In this document: one piece after another, positions 42,846 to 52,167 of the stretch
How positions within the stretch are numbered: position 1 is the first letter of the stretch
How the letters are laid out: the number at the start of each line of letters is the position of its first letter
DNA from: Pseudomonas flexibilis
Lineage (GTDB): Bacteria > Pseudomonadota > Gammaproteobacteria > Pseudomonadales > Pseudomonadaceae
NCBI RefSeq assembly: GCF_000802425.1
Contig: NZ_JRUD01000019.1
Coordinates: 62,001 to 126,000, forward strand
Direction of reading: 5' to 3'
Length of the DNA stretch: 64,000 bases
Notes under the pieces: model-generated
The model's input: only the letters and a program-made list of their open reading frames with translations
Told to the model about the DNA's origin: nothing
Databases searched by the model: none
Translations under genes and position numbers: made by a program

Positions 42846-42918
42846 TCCGTGCCCTCTTGACCTTCGACTGGGCTCGACAGTTTAGCCTGCGTCGCCTCTT
42901 CACCAAGGAAGCGACACG

Positions 42919-43980
42919 ATGACCACGACCTGCCTGGTAACCGGCGCCAGCGGCTTCATGGGCCGCCATCTGCTGGCGTCTCTCACAGCCCACGATCACA
43001 CAGTGCTGGCCCTGCTGCGCAGTCCTGACAGGCTGCCGGCATTGCGGGCGGAGGTCGACGCCCTGGGCGGGTGTGGCGACCGGCTGCATGCGCTGGCCGG
43101 TAATCTCGCCAGTCCCGGCCTGGGACTGAACGGGGCCGATCGCCGGCAGGCCGCACAAGCGGCAGTGGCTTTCCATCTGGGGGCCCAGTTCGCCTGGCGG
43201 CTGCCAGTGAGCCGGGCGCGCACGGTGAATGTCGAGGGCACCCGGCAGGTCGCCGAGCTGGCCGCCGCCTCCGGGAGCCGGTTGCTGATGGTGGGTGGCT
43301 TCATGCTGCGCAACCCCATGCACCTGCGACGCCTGGGCATTGACCTGGAGCGGCCGTCGCGCACCGATTGGCCGGCCGTCTACCGGCGCAGCGGGGGCTA
43401 CGAGGGCAGCAAGCTGGAAGCGCATTTCATGGTGACACGGCGGATGCGCGAGCTGTCCGGGGCGCTGACCTGCATCCACCCGGCGACGCTCTGCGGCCAC
43501 AGCCGCACAGGCCATATACTGCCAACGCAGCCGCTGGCCGGGTTGATCGACAACCTGGCCCGTGGCCGACTGCGGGCCATCCCCGGCACGCCGGCGCACT
43601 GGCTGCCGCTGGTGTGCGTGGATTTTCTTACCGAGCTGACGCGCCTGGCGGCGTTCGATCCCGCCATGAAAGGTGGCGAGTTGCTGGTGCTGGACGATGC
43701 CACGCCGAGCCTGGCCGGGCTGGTTCATCGGCTGGCGCAGGCGCTTGCCCTCGAGCCGCCACATCGGCACCTGCCGCTCGGTCTGCTGCGTGCCCTCCTG
43801 CGGGTGCCGGGAACGGCGCAGCTGTTGCGTACCGAGCCGGAGTCGCTGCATTTCATCCAGACGCACCGTTTCGATACCACGGCGACCCGCGCCTTCGCGG
43901 CGCGTCACGGTGTGCCCTGGCCGGATATCGGCGCGGCGCTGGAGGCCACTGCGCGGTTCGCCGGCTCCGCTGGACGCTAG
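42919..43980 (+). CDS. NAD-dependent epimerase/dehydratase family protein (extended SDR)
   Basis: The 353-residue protein has the extended-SDR cofactor motif TGASGFMGRH at residues 8-17, the NVEGTRQVAELAAASG block and the active-site YEGSK. It is divergent from the MerR gene and ends immediately before the stop of the convergent HD-GYP gene with no gap. The substrate is unknown; sugar-nucleotide or flavonoid-reductase-like activities are both possible. Confidence 0.85.
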   Translation: MTTTCLVTGASGFMGRHLLASLTAHDHTVLALLRSPDRLPALRAEVDALGGCGDRLHALAGNLASPGLGLNGADRRQAAQAAVAFHLGAQFAWRLPVSRARTVNVEGTRQVAELAAASGSRLLMVGGFMLRNPMHLRRLGIDLERPSRTDWPAVYRRSGGYEGSKLEAHFMVTRRMRELSGALTCIHPATLCGHSRTGHILPTQPLAGLIDNLARGRLRAIPGTPAHWLPLVCVDFLTELTRLAAFDPAMKGGELLVLDDATPSLAGLVHRLAQALALEPPHRHLPLGLLRALLRVPGTAQLLRTEPESLHFIQTHRFDTTATRAFAARHGVPWPDIGAALEATARFAGSAGR

Positions 43981-46908
43981 TCAGGCGATGCCTGCGTGCG
44001 CCAGTATGGCGCCTTCATCCACCGCGTCGATCTGCTCCGGCGCCAGGAAGCGCTCGCCGTACTGGCGCGGCAGGTCGTGGCGAATGAACAGGCGGAACAG
44101 GTCGGGATCGATGTGGCCGTTGCGGCACATGTTGGCCATCAGCATGAGGGATTCGCTTAGGGTCTTGCCGCGCTTGTAGGGGCGATCGACGGCGGTGAGT
44201 GCCTCGAAGATGTCGGCAATGGCCATCATGCGCGCTGGCAGGCTCAACTGTTCGGCGCTGAGCCGGCGCGGGTAGCCGTTGCCGTCCATCCGCTCGTGAT
44301 GACTGCCGGCCATGTCGGGGACCTCCTTGAGGTGCGGCGGGAAGGGCAGATGGCCGAGCATGATCAGGGTCTGCACGATGTGGTGCTTGATCAGGTAGCG
44401 TTCTTCCTCGGTGAGGGTGCCGTGACGCACCGACAGGCTGTACAGCTCGCCAAGGTTGAACTTGTACTCGGGCACGCGCATACGGAAGCCCCAGGGATTG
44501 TCCGGTGCGATGCGTTCCTGCTCCGGTCGCTCGATCAGATGGTCGGGGCGATCAGCCAGCAAGGGTTCTTCCACCGGTAGCGCCGCAGGCGGCTGGCCGG
44601 CCTTGCGCTGGGCTTCTTCCCAGGACAGGCCCAGGCGATCGTCGAGGGTGCGCAGCCAGCGGCGCCGGGCAATGCGCTGCAATCGCTGCAGGTCCGCCTC
44701 GGCCATGTTCTCGCTGCCCAGGTTGCAGCGGGCGACGAAGGCGAAATCGTCGTCCAGTTCGGCCAGTTGGCGCTCACGGCGCTCCGCCAACTGCGCCGCG
44801 TCTCCCCCTTCGGCCAGGGCGCGCCAATAATCGACCCAGGCGTCGCGCTTGAGCACCTCGAAGCGGGTGCGGATCTCGTGGATGCGGTTGTAGAGCGTTT
44901 CCAGCTTGGTGGATTTGTCCACCACGTATTCCGGCGTGGTGACTTTGCCGCAGTCATGCAACCAGGCGGCGATATGCAGGGCTTCCCAGTCCTCGGCGCT
45001 GGGGCGGTAATCGCTGAAGGGCGGTTCGCTACTGGCCGCAGCGGTGCGCGCCAGCATCAGGGTGAGTTCCGGCACGCGCTGGCAATGGCCGCCGGTGTAG
45101 GGGCTCTTGGCATCGATGGCGCCGGCAATCACCTGGATGAAGGCCTCCAGCAGGCGCTTCTGGCGATCCAGCAGGCGCTGGCTCTCGATGCTCAGCGCGG
45201 CGGCGCCGGAGATGGCCTCCACGAAAGCGATGCGTGCCGGCTGCAGCAGGCTGGGATCGCCCTGGGCACCGGTGATGCGGTTGAGCAGCAACAGCACGCC
45301 CAGGGTGTCGCCCTGGCGGTTGTGCAGGCCGATGCACAGCAGCTGCAGCTGGCGACAATCCAGGCGCTCCATCAGCTCGCGCAGGTCGCCGGCCTGCTCG
45401 TAGCCGAGGGCGATCAGCAGGCTCTCGCCGCCCTCGGCCGGCTGGCGCAGCCAGACGGGAGCGCTGGCGCTGTTACGGTAGGCGAGCAGGCCGCCGCGCA
45501 CTGGCGCGTCGTGGGAGTTGCGCAACAGCCAGCCGTGGGGCTCCAGACGGCCGCTGTCGGCATCGCGCAGGTACAACAGGCCGGCGTCGGCGCCGCCAAT
45601 CCCCAGGGTTTCGCGCAGCACGCGTTCGAGCAGGGCTTCATAGCGGGTTTCGGCGGCGAGCGAGGCGTTGATTTCCAGGAAGCTGGCCAGGTTGTTTCGC
45701 ATGTGCCGCATGACGCCGGCCAACTGGTCGATTTCCAGCACCGGCGAGCGGTTGTCCACCGTCTGACTGAAGTCGAAGCGGCCGATGGCCTCGGCGTTGC
45801 GCGCCAGACTGCGCAGCGGCAACACCACCAGGCGCGAGGCCAGCCAGGCCAGCAGCATGCCGAGGGCGGTGACGCCGATGGTGATCAACGCGCTCTGCCA
45901 GCGAATGCGGTAGGCGTCGCCGAGCAACTGGTCCTCCGGCACCAGGATGGCCAGGTTGAGGCCCTGTGGTCCGCCCTCGGCGATGCGGCTACGGGTCACC
46001 AGCCAGTCGCGTCCGGCCAGGCGCAGGCGGCCCTGCAGCAGGGTGGGCATGTCGAACAGCGCGGCCAGGCCGGGACTGAGTCGCCGGGCGGGAATCAGCT
46101 CCTGGGCGCTTTCGTCGATCACCAGGGCGCTGCTGGGGTAGGCCACGGCACGCCCCTGGCTGTCGTAGAGCACCAGTTGGGTATCCGGGGTGACATTGTG
46201 GCGGGCGAGGGTGGCGGACAGGTCGGCCAGGGTCAGGTCGGCAGCCAGCACGACCTCGCCATGCACGGCCAGGGCCAGGGTGGTGCCCACCTGGCGGCTG
46301 GAATAGAAGACGTAGGGCTCGGTGGTGATAAGCCGCGCGCTGTCGCGGGCTTCGACAAACCAGTTGCGGGTACGTGGGTCGTAGGCTTCCTCGGTTTGGG
46401 GTGCGCGGCTGACGACGCTCAGCGTGTCGTCGTAGAAACGGTGCTGGGAGACGATGCGCCGGCCATTACGTTCGATCGACCAGACCTGGAAGCGCGCGTT
46501 CGGCGGGGCATCGAACAGCGACCTCAAGCGTTCATCGCGCAGCGGCCTGACCATGAAGAAATCGCCGTCCGGATAGCCGACGTACAGTGAGTCCAGCTGG
46601 GGATTGTCACGCAGCGCCTGGCTGAAGGGGCGCAGCAGCGGCAGGCGCTGATCCAGATCGCGGCCCTGGGTCGCCGGCGCCTGGGCCAGCAGGTGCAGCA
46701 GCCGCCGGATCGGCGTGAAGGTGTTCTGCAGGTCCTGCTCGACGGCCTCCTGAATCTGCACTGACAGCTGGGCGCTGCTGTCATAGATGATCTGGCTGGC
46801 CTGGCGGTAATGGAACACGCCCAGCACGAAGCCGCTGAGCAGCAGCAGGCTGCCGAACAGCAGGGTGATCAGGACATGCAGCGGCAAGCGGCGAAAAGCC
46901 TTGGGCAT
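43981..46908 (-). CDS. Cache-HAMP-GAF-HD-GYP signalling protein
   Basis: The 975-residue membrane protein has a helix at about 10-32, a large periplasmic Cache-type domain (YPDGDFFMVRPL, TEEAYDPRTRNWF, EPYVFYSS), a second helix near 340-362, HAMP, a GAF-like domain (about 430-575) and an HD domain. The metal motif is H651-D652 and the GYP motif is GNGYPRR near 876, inside HHERMDGNGYP. The gap between these is about 225 residues, much longer than the usual HD-GYP spacing. HD-GYP enzymes hydrolyse cyclic-di-GMP, but activity here is uncertain because of the insertion and N in place of T in GTGYP. GGAG lies 10 bases upstream of the ATG. Confidence 0.88.
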   Translation of the reverse strand: MPKAFRRLPLHVLITLLFGSLLLLSGFVLGVFHYRQASQIIYDSSAQLSVQIQEAVEQDLQNTFTPIRRLLHLLAQAPATQGRDLDQRLPLLRPFSQALRDNPQLDSLYVGYPDGDFFMVRPLRDERLRSLFDAPPNARFQVWSIERNGRRIVSQHRFYDDTLSVVSRAPQTEEAYDPRTRNWFVEARDSARLITTEPYVFYSSRQVGTTLALAVHGEVVLAADLTLADLSATLARHNVTPDTQLVLYDSQGRAVAYPSSALVIDESAQELIPARRLSPGLAALFDMPTLLQGRLRLAGRDWLVTRSRIAEGGPQGLNLAILVPEDQLLGDAYRIRWQSALITIGVTALGMLLAWLASRLVVLPLRSLARNAEAIGRFDFSQTVDNRSPVLEIDQLAGVMRHMRNNLASFLEINASLAAETRYEALLERVLRETLGIGGADAGLLYLRDADSGRLEPHGWLLRNSHDAPVRGGLLAYRNSASAPVWLRQPAEGGESLLIALGYEQAGDLRELMERLDCRQLQLLCIGLHNRQGDTLGVLLLLNRITGAQGDPSLLQPARIAFVEAISGAAALSIESQRLLDRQKRLLEAFIQVIAGAIDAKSPYTGGHCQRVPELTLMLARTAAASSEPPFSDYRPSAEDWEALHIAAWLHDCGKVTTPEYVVDKSTKLETLYNRIHEIRTRFEVLKRDAWVDYWRALAEGGDAAQLAERRERQLAELDDDFAFVARCNLGSENMAEADLQRLQRIARRRWLRTLDDRLGLSWEEAQRKAGQPPAALPVEEPLLADRPDHLIERPEQERIAPDNPWGFRMRVPEYKFNLGELYSLSVRHGTLTEEERYLIKHHIVQTLIMLGHLPFPPHLKEVPDMAGSHHERMDGNGYPRRLSAEQLSLPARMMAIADIFEALTAVDRPYKRGKTLSESLMLMANMCRNGHIDPDLFRLFIRHDLPRQYGERFLAPEQIDAVDEGAILAHAGIA

Positions 46909-46992
46909 CGTGGTACTCCAGGGCGAGCCACCATCCCTGGCCCGCGACGGGTACCTGCAAGCTTAGTCGGGGGGCTAGCCGGCGCGGTGGTG

Positions 46993-48300
46993 TCAGCCGC
47001 GCAGCGGCACGCTCAGGCTGACGCGCAGGCCATCGGACCGGTTGTCGAACGCGAGACGAGCGGCGCAGCGCTCGGCAATGGCCTGGACGATGGCCAGGCC
47101 CAGGCCGTTGCCCTTGCCCTGGCTCCAGAACCGCTGGGTGAGCCGCGGCAGGTGCGTTTCGGGCACGCCGGGGCCGTGATCGCGCACCGTGAAGCGCACC
47201 TGGCCGCCTTCCTGCTCCACCCACAGCTCCACACCCGTGCCGGCTGGCGTATGACGCACGGCATTCTCCAGCAGGTTGCGCAGCGCGGTAATGGCCAGCA
47301 CCGAGGGCATGGCCAGCGGGGCGTCGGGCAGGGGCTCCAGCAGATGCAGCGCGACAGGCGCGGGACTGACATCGTGGATGGCCAGTTCGGCCACATCGCG
47401 CGCCAGCAGGGGTTCGTCGTCTTCCAGTGGCAGCTGGCCCTCCAGACGCGCCAGCAACAGCAACTGCTCGAGGGTGCGCTGCAGGCGGTTGGCGCCCTGT
47501 TCGGCATTGGCCAGCGCCCGTTCGGCGGTGGCGCCCTCGGTCATTCGTGCCACTTGCAGGCAGGTCTTGATTACCGTCAACGGGCTGCGTAGCTCGTGGG
47601 CCATGTTGTTGGTCAGGCAGCGCTCGCGTTCCATGGCCTGGCTGATGCGCTCGAGCAGCAGGTTCTGGGAGGTCACCAAGGGGCGCAGCTCGCTGGGCAG
47701 ACCCTGCTCGGGCAACGGGCTCAGATCGTCGGCGCTGCGCCGGGTCAGGGCTTCGCGTACGCGCGTCAGCGGCGCCAGGCCCTGGCCGATGCCCAGCCAG
47801 AGAATCGCCAGGCTGCCGAACAGCGCTACCACTGCGGGTACCGTGGCGCTCAGCCAGATGGAGCGTTCCAGTTGCGAGCGTTCCTCCAGGCGGTCGGCGG
47901 TGGTGATGCGCAGGCCGTGGTCGCTGACCAGCGTGAAGCTGCGCCACGGGTGGCCGTCGATGGTCTGGGAGCGAAAGCCCTTGTCCACCTCCAGGGGGGC
48001 GCCCGGCAGGGCATGGCTGCGGGCCAGCACGGTGCCGCGCAGCGAACTGACCTGGCAGCGCAAGCCATTGGGGATGCCCAGCTGCTCGGCGCTCAGGCGC
48101 TGCTCGTGCAGGCCGTTGAGCAGTTCCGGGGGCAACTGCGCGACCAGGCCGGCAACCATGCGTGCCGACGCCGCCAGGCGCTGGTCGAGCGCCAGCATGG
48201 TCTGGTTGCGCAGGTCGTAGAGCAGCCAGGTGGCGGCCAGCGTCCAGAGCAGCAGGAAGGCGCTGCCGAGGATCAGCGTCAGGCGCAGGCGCAGGCTCAT
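46993..48300 (-). CDS. Sensor histidine kinase (QseC/PmrB-like)
   Basis: The 435-residue inner-membrane kinase has helices at about 8-30 and 150-172 with a periplasmic region of about 120 residues, a HAMP-like linker and the phosphoacceptor His235 in NNMAHELRSPLTV. The ATPase domain has LRNLLENAVRHTPAG (N box), DHGPGVP (G1) and GKGNGLGLAI (G2). Its start overlaps the response-regulator stop by four bases (ATGA). The layout and adjacent OmpR-type regulator resemble QseBC/PmrAB. The signal is unknown; the divergent thiosulfate genes are possible targets. Confidence 0.93.
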   Translation of the reverse strand: MSLRLRLTLILGSAFLLLWTLAATWLLYDLRNQTMLALDQRLAASARMVAGLVAQLPPELLNGLHEQRLSAEQLGIPNGLRCQVSSLRGTVLARSHALPGAPLEVDKGFRSQTIDGHPWRSFTLVSDHGLRITTADRLEERSQLERSIWLSATVPAVVALFGSLAILWLGIGQGLAPLTRVREALTRRSADDLSPLPEQGLPSELRPLVTSQNLLLERISQAMERERCLTNNMAHELRSPLTVIKTCLQVARMTEGATAERALANAEQGANRLQRTLEQLLLLARLEGQLPLEDDEPLLARDVAELAIHDVSPAPVALHLLEPLPDAPLAMPSVLAITALRNLLENAVRHTPAGTGVELWVEQEGGQVRFTVRDHGPGVPETHLPRLTQRFWSQGKGNGLGLAIVQAIAERCAARLAFDNRSDGLRVSLSVPLRG

Positions 48301-48971
48301 GGTTCGCTGCGCTCGGGCTCGCCGAGCCGGTAGCCGAGTCCGCGAACGGTTTCGATGATGCGGCTGCCCAGTTTGCGACGCAGGTGATGGATGTGCACGT
48401 TGAGGGCGTTGCTCTCCACGTCGTCGCTAAAGCCGTAGAGGGCGTTCTTCAGTTGCTCGCCGCTAAGGATGCGTCCGGGATTGTGCAACAGGGTTTCCAG
48501 CAGGGCATGCTCGCGTCGGGTCAGCTCCACGGGCAGGCCGTCGAGCAGTGCTTCCCGGGTGCTGGGGTCGTAGCGCAGCGGACCGTGCTCGACCGGATTC
48601 ACGCAGCGGCCACCGGCGCGGCGCTGCAGGCTGTGCAGGCGGGCGCTCAATTCGCGCAGGTCGAAGGGCTTGAGCAGGTAATCATCAGCGCCGGCCTGCA
48701 GGCCGGCGACCCGATCGCTGACGGTGTCGCGGGCGCTGAGCACCAGCACCGGTATCGCCAACCCCTGCCGGCGCAGGCGTTGCAGTAGGGACAGGCCATC
48801 TTCATCGGGCAGGCCCAGGTCCAGGATCAGCACGTCGAAGGTGGCGGCGCGCAGCATGGATTCCGCAGCGATGGCGCTTGCCGCATGCTCGATGGTCAGG
48901 CCCTGGGCAAGGAGTCCGGCGACGATGCCGCTGGCGATCAGGGGGTCGTCTTCGACGAGCAACACAAACAT
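48297..48971 (-). CDS. OmpR-family response regulator (QseB/PmrA-like)
   Basis: The 224-residue regulator has a receiver domain with Asp51 in LILDLGLPDEDG, acidic pocket VEDD, conserved Lys in YLLKPFDLREL, and a winged-helix DNA-binding domain (ELTRREHALLETLLHNPG, SNALNVHIHHLRRKLG). It is co-transcribed with the downstream kinase. I start at ATG 48971 (MFVLLVEDD); a GTG three codons upstream at 48980 is also possible. A PmrA-like direct repeat lies 116 bases upstream, in front of the divergent tsdB gene. Confidence 0.93.
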   Translation of the reverse strand: MFVLLVEDDPLIASGIVAGLLAQGLTIEHAASAIAAESMLRAATFDVLILDLGLPDEDGLSLLQRLRRQGLAIPVLVLSARDTVSDRVAGLQAGADDYLLKPFDLRELSARLHSLQRRAGGRCVNPVEHGPLRYDPSTREALLDGLPVELTRREHALLETLLHNPGRILSGEQLKNALYGFSDDVESNALNVHIHHLRRKLGSRIIETVRGLGYRLGEPERSEP

Positions 48972-49086
48972 GGCAACCACTGGTAACAGAAACCTGCCGG
49001 CATTATGCCTCGGCGCGCGCCAGGAGTGCTGATCCCGATCAGCAGTCGCGACTTGCTACCTTCGGAGGGTAAGTGCAGACACCCCA

Positions 49087-49103
49087 GTTAATGCCTGCTT
49101 AAT
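49087..49103 (+). promoter_or_regulatory. PmrA/QseB-like direct repeat in front of tsdB
   Basis: GTTAAT-GCCTG-CTTAAT matches the PmrA box (CTTAAT-N5-CTTAAT) at 11 of 12 positions with exact spacing. It is 109 bases before the tsdB start and 116 bases from the regulator start, so it could serve either gene. Confidence 0.55.
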
Positions 49104-49211
49104 CGAAGTGCGGCAATTTGGCACAGTAATTCCATAAGGTCTTCCCGCCGTGTCTTCGGAGGCGGTGGCGGGACCAGCCCGATGTACATCTCCAACGATG
49201 AGGGGAGCACA

Positions 49212-49850
49212 ATGAAGAAGCTTCTGACCCCGCTGGCCTTCGCCATGGCGCTGGGTGCGGCATCCGCCGCCCAGGCGCTGGAAGGCGACGCCAAGGCAGG
49301 CCAGCAGGCCGCCGCCGTCTGCACCAGTTGCCACCAGCCCGATGGCGGCGGCATGAACATCGCCGGCGGCCAGTCCTGGCCGCGCCTGGCCGGCCTGGAT
49401 GCCGACTACCTGTACAAGCAGCTGCGCGACATCAAGGCCGGTAGCCGTCAGAGCCCGGTCATGATGCCGTTCGTGAGCATGCTCAACGAGCAGCAGATGC
49501 GCGACGTGGCGGTGTACTACAGCCAACTGCCTGCCACCGCCGGCAAGGGGGGCGAGCAGGCCAGCGCCGAAGACCTGGCCCACGGCGAGAAGCTGGCCAC
49601 CGTCGGCGATTGGGAGCGCTATATCGTGCCCTGCCAGAGCTGCCACGGCCCGGGCAATCTGGGCGTCGGCGGGCAGTTCCCGGCGCTGGCCGGCCAGCAC
49701 GCCGGCTACATCGCCGATCAGTTGCGCGCCTGGAAGAACGGCACCCGCGACAACGACCCGCTGCACCTGATGCTGGCGATTGCCGAGCGCATGGATGAGA
49801 AGGATATCCGCGCGGTATCCCAGTGGCTGTCCCGGCAGCCGGCCAAGTGA
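49212..49850 (+). CDS. tsdB: Dihaem cytochrome c (TsdB-like, cytochrome c4 type)
   Basis: The 212-residue periplasmic cytochrome has a signal peptide (cleaved near AQA-LEGDA, about residue 22) and two class I haem domains: C37-T-S-C40-H41 and C141-Q-S-C144-H145. Each has a later Met that would be the second axial ligand. In P. stutzeri, TsdB of this type accepts electrons from TsdA. The start at 49212 has GGGGAG 4 bases upstream; the in-frame ATG at 49182 is within the leader. The stop is 11 bases before tsdA, so the two are one operon. Confidence 0.88.
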   Translation: MKKLLTPLAFAMALGAASAAQALEGDAKAGQQAAAVCTSCHQPDGGGMNIAGGQSWPRLAGLDADYLYKQLRDIKAGSRQSPVMMPFVSMLNEQQMRDVAVYYSQLPATAGKGGEQASAEDLAHGEKLATVGDWERYIVPCQSCHGPGNLGVGGQFPALAGQHAGYIADQLRAWKNGTRDNDPLHLMLAIAERMDEKDIRAVSQWLSRQPAK

Positions 49851-49861
49851 GGAGCGAGTCG

Positions 49862-50857
49862 ATGAATATCCCCTTCGTGAAACTGTCCGCCGCCATTGCG
49901 GTGGGCCTGCTGAGCCTGAACGCCACCGCCGCCGACGTGCGCTTCCCGGTGGACATGCCCAAACCCAAGGAAGGCCAGCTGGTGCACGTGCCGCCGACCA
50001 TGGACGACCTGGAGAAGAGCCAGCTCCATCCGGAACTCAAGCGGGTGATCCGCCGGGGTCATGATCTGTTCATGAACACCCAGCAACTGCGTGGCAAGAA
50101 CGTGTTCAACAACATGAACTGCAGCAGCTGCCACATGGGCGAAGGCCGCCTGCCGTTCGCCGGCCCGGTATGGCCGGCGGCGGTGACCCTGCCGGACTTC
50201 CGGCCGAAGAACAACCATGTGAACAACCTGGAGGAGCGCATCGCCGGCTGCTTCAGCTATTCCATGAACGGCACGCCGCCGGCCTATGGCAGCGACGACA
50301 TGCTGGCGTTGTCCGCCTATCACCAGTGGCTGGCCAAGGGTGTCGAGATGTATCCCAGCGCGCCAATTTATGGCCGCGGCTACCCGAAGCTGAACGACCC
50401 GCAGCAGAAGCCCGACTACAAGCGTGGCAAGCAGGTGTACGAGGCCAAGTGCAGCCTCTGCCACAGCAACGACGGCAGTGGTCTGGTGCAGAACGGCAAG
50501 GTGGTGTTCCCGGCGGTATGGGGCGACAACTCCTACAACTGGGGCGCCGGTATCGCTCGCACGTTCACCCTGGCGGCGTTCGTCAAGCACAACATGCCGC
50601 TGGGCCAGCGTGGCACCCTGAGCGATCAGGAAGCCTGGGACGTGGCCTACTACATCGACACCCAGGAGCGTCCGCAGGACCCGCGCTACACCGGTAACGT
50701 GAAGGAAACCCGGGCCAAGTACGACGCGACCTTCCACAAGGCCACCAACTACGGCCTGACCGTCAATGGCAAGCTGCTGGGTGACCACGACAACACCGGC
50801 AGCAAGCCCTTCCTCAAGCCCGAAGCGCTCAAGCCGCGCACTTTTACGGCTGAGTAA
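49862..50857 (+). CDS. tsdA: Thiosulfate dehydrogenase, dihaem cytochrome c (TsdA)
   Basis: The 331-residue periplasmic enzyme couples two thiosulfates to tetrathionate (or reverses this). A signal peptide ends near residue 23 (ATA-ADV). Haem sites are C87-S-S-C90-H91 and C197-S-L-C200-H201. Cys130 in ERIAGCFSYSMNG sits where TsdA has its unusual cysteine ligand of the active-site haem. Met245 in KHNMPLGQ is a candidate for the second-haem ligand. These features and the tsdB partner support TsdA rather than a generic cytochrome. GAGG precedes the start. A terminator follows. Confidence 0.9.
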   Translation: MNIPFVKLSAAIAVGLLSLNATAADVRFPVDMPKPKEGQLVHVPPTMDDLEKSQLHPELKRVIRRGHDLFMNTQQLRGKNVFNNMNCSSCHMGEGRLPFAGPVWPAAVTLPDFRPKNNHVNNLEERIAGCFSYSMNGTPPAYGSDDMLALSAYHQWLAKGVEMYPSAPIYGRGYPKLNDPQQKPDYKRGKQVYEAKCSLCHSNDGSGLVQNGKVVFPAVWGDNSYNWGAGIARTFTLAAFVKHNMPLGQRGTLSDQEAWDVAYYIDTQERPQDPRYTGNVKETRAKYDATFHKATNYGLTVNGKLLGDHDNTGSKPFLKPEALKPRTFTAE

Positions 50858-50874
50858 GCGCCTGCTGTTGACTG

Positions 50875-50913
50875 AACCCTGGGGCCGGCTTCACACCGGC
50901 TCCAGGGTTTTTT
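50875..50913 (+). terminator. Rho-independent terminator of tsdBA
   Basis: A long GC-rich stem (AACCCTGG...CCAGGGTT, with an inner GCCGG/CCGGC pairing) is followed by a run of T, 17 bases after the tsdA stop. Confidence 0.85.
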
Positions 50914-51026
50914 GTGCCCGCCGGATGTTGCTGCGCCGCGCCGACCGGCAGTGCGAGTTGACCCGTGTCGGGGTAAACCAGGCGGGGCTCGGTTTCAATT
51001 GGCCCTGCGGTCACGCCTAGACGGCG

Positions 51027-52067
51027 CTATGCCGAGCGCCTTCTCGCCAGCACCCGCTGCAGTGCTTGCACCAGGCTGGCCATCATCAGCACCAGCACAA
51101 TTCCCAACACCACATTAAGCAGGCGTCCCTGCGGCTGTAGCCAGTCCGTGGCGAGGCCTTCGCGCAGCAGCAGGCAGCCCAGGGTGGTCTGGATGGCGAA
51201 CAGCAGGTAGTGGCTCGCCTGGAAGGCGCGGTTGAAGAAGATCACCGGCAGCAGCAGGGCGCTGAGCAGCAGCGGGCGCTGCAGGCTGTGGCCGATGGCG
51301 GTCATCAGCGCGCTGACCAGCAGCACGGCCAGCGCCATATACAGCAGCGGCCGCAGGCCACGCACCAGGTTGAGCTGCAGCATGATCACCACCGTCAGGC
51401 TCAGCCAGTAGCCGTGGGCCAGCTCCAGCAGGTCGATGAACAGCCCGGCCAGCCCCAGGGCAAGGATGCAGGCCAGGGCATGCAGCAGCCACGGCTGGCG
51501 CGGCACGCTGCGGGCCTGGCGGCGCATCACGCGCAGCACCGCCAGCAGGCGTGGCATGTAAGGCCAGGTGCGCAAGGCATGCAGGCCGCGCAGGATGAAC
51601 GCCAGCAGTGTGGTCCACAGGGCACCGAGCAGGAACAGCATCGCCACCGCGCCGGCATTGTTCAGGTCGCTCTGGCCATGGCTGCCCTGGCCGAGACACA
51701 GGCAGACCGCCAGGCCGAGCCCCAGCTTGCCGGCTTCGTTGCCGTAGCGTTGCAGGCGGGCCAGCAGCAGGCCCATGGCGGCGAACAGCAGCAGGCTATA
51801 CAGCGGATGGCTGGCGGCGGTGTAGCCCAGCGCCGCGGCGAGGGCGCCTAGGGTACCGATGAGCAGCATGCGCAGCATGCCGTAGCGGTGCAGCGGATTG
51901 GCCAGGGCCGCCTGGAACGCGCCCAGCGCCGCCCAGAGGAAGCCGTTATGGCCGCTGACCAGACCGAGCACAAGGGGCAGGGCGCAGCCGAGCGTGGCGA
52001 CGGTGGCGACACCCCAGACCGGTGCCGAGAAGCCGTGGCGCACGGCATGGGGAATACGAAGACGCAT
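51027..52067 (-). CDS. FUSC-like multi-span membrane protein
   Basis: The 346-residue protein has two blocks of about five hydrophobic helices separated by a hydrophilic middle (about 160-200), the layout of FUSC-domain (aromatic acid exporter/fusaric acid resistance-like) proteins. Start MRLRIPHAVRHGFSAPVWGVATVATLGC at 52067 is preferred over a TTG start at 52160. No ribosome-binding site is obvious. Neighbours give no clue to a substrate. Confidence 0.75.
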   Translation of the reverse strand: MRLRIPHAVRHGFSAPVWGVATVATLGCALPLVLGLVSGHNGFLWAALGAFQAALANPLHRYGMLRMLLIGTLGALAAALGYTAASHPLYSLLLFAAMGLLLARLQRYGNEAGKLGLGLAVCLCLGQGSHGQSDLNNAGAVAMLFLLGALWTTLLAFILRGLHALRTWPYMPRLLAVLRVMRRQARSVPRQPWLLHALACILALGLAGLFIDLLELAHGYWLSLTVVIMLQLNLVRGLRPLLYMALAVLLVSALMTAIGHSLQRPLLLSALLLPVIFFNRAFQASHYLLFAIQTTLGCLLLREGLATDWLQPQGRLLNVVLGIVLVLMMASLVQALQRVLARRRSA

Positions 52068-52167
52068 GGTTCGGGTGTCGTGACGGTTGGTGTAAGGCCT
52101 GTCGGCATTGCGGTAGCGAAGCGGGAGGCCTGCGCTGAGTAGACTGACAGGCGCCGGCAACGTTCAG

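Noticed and set aside
49118-49133. Sigma-54-like TTGGCACAGTAATTCC upstream of tsdB
   Set aside because: The -12 element has CC in place of the invariant GC at the right spacing, and the PmrA-like repeat fits a sigma-70 promoter better.
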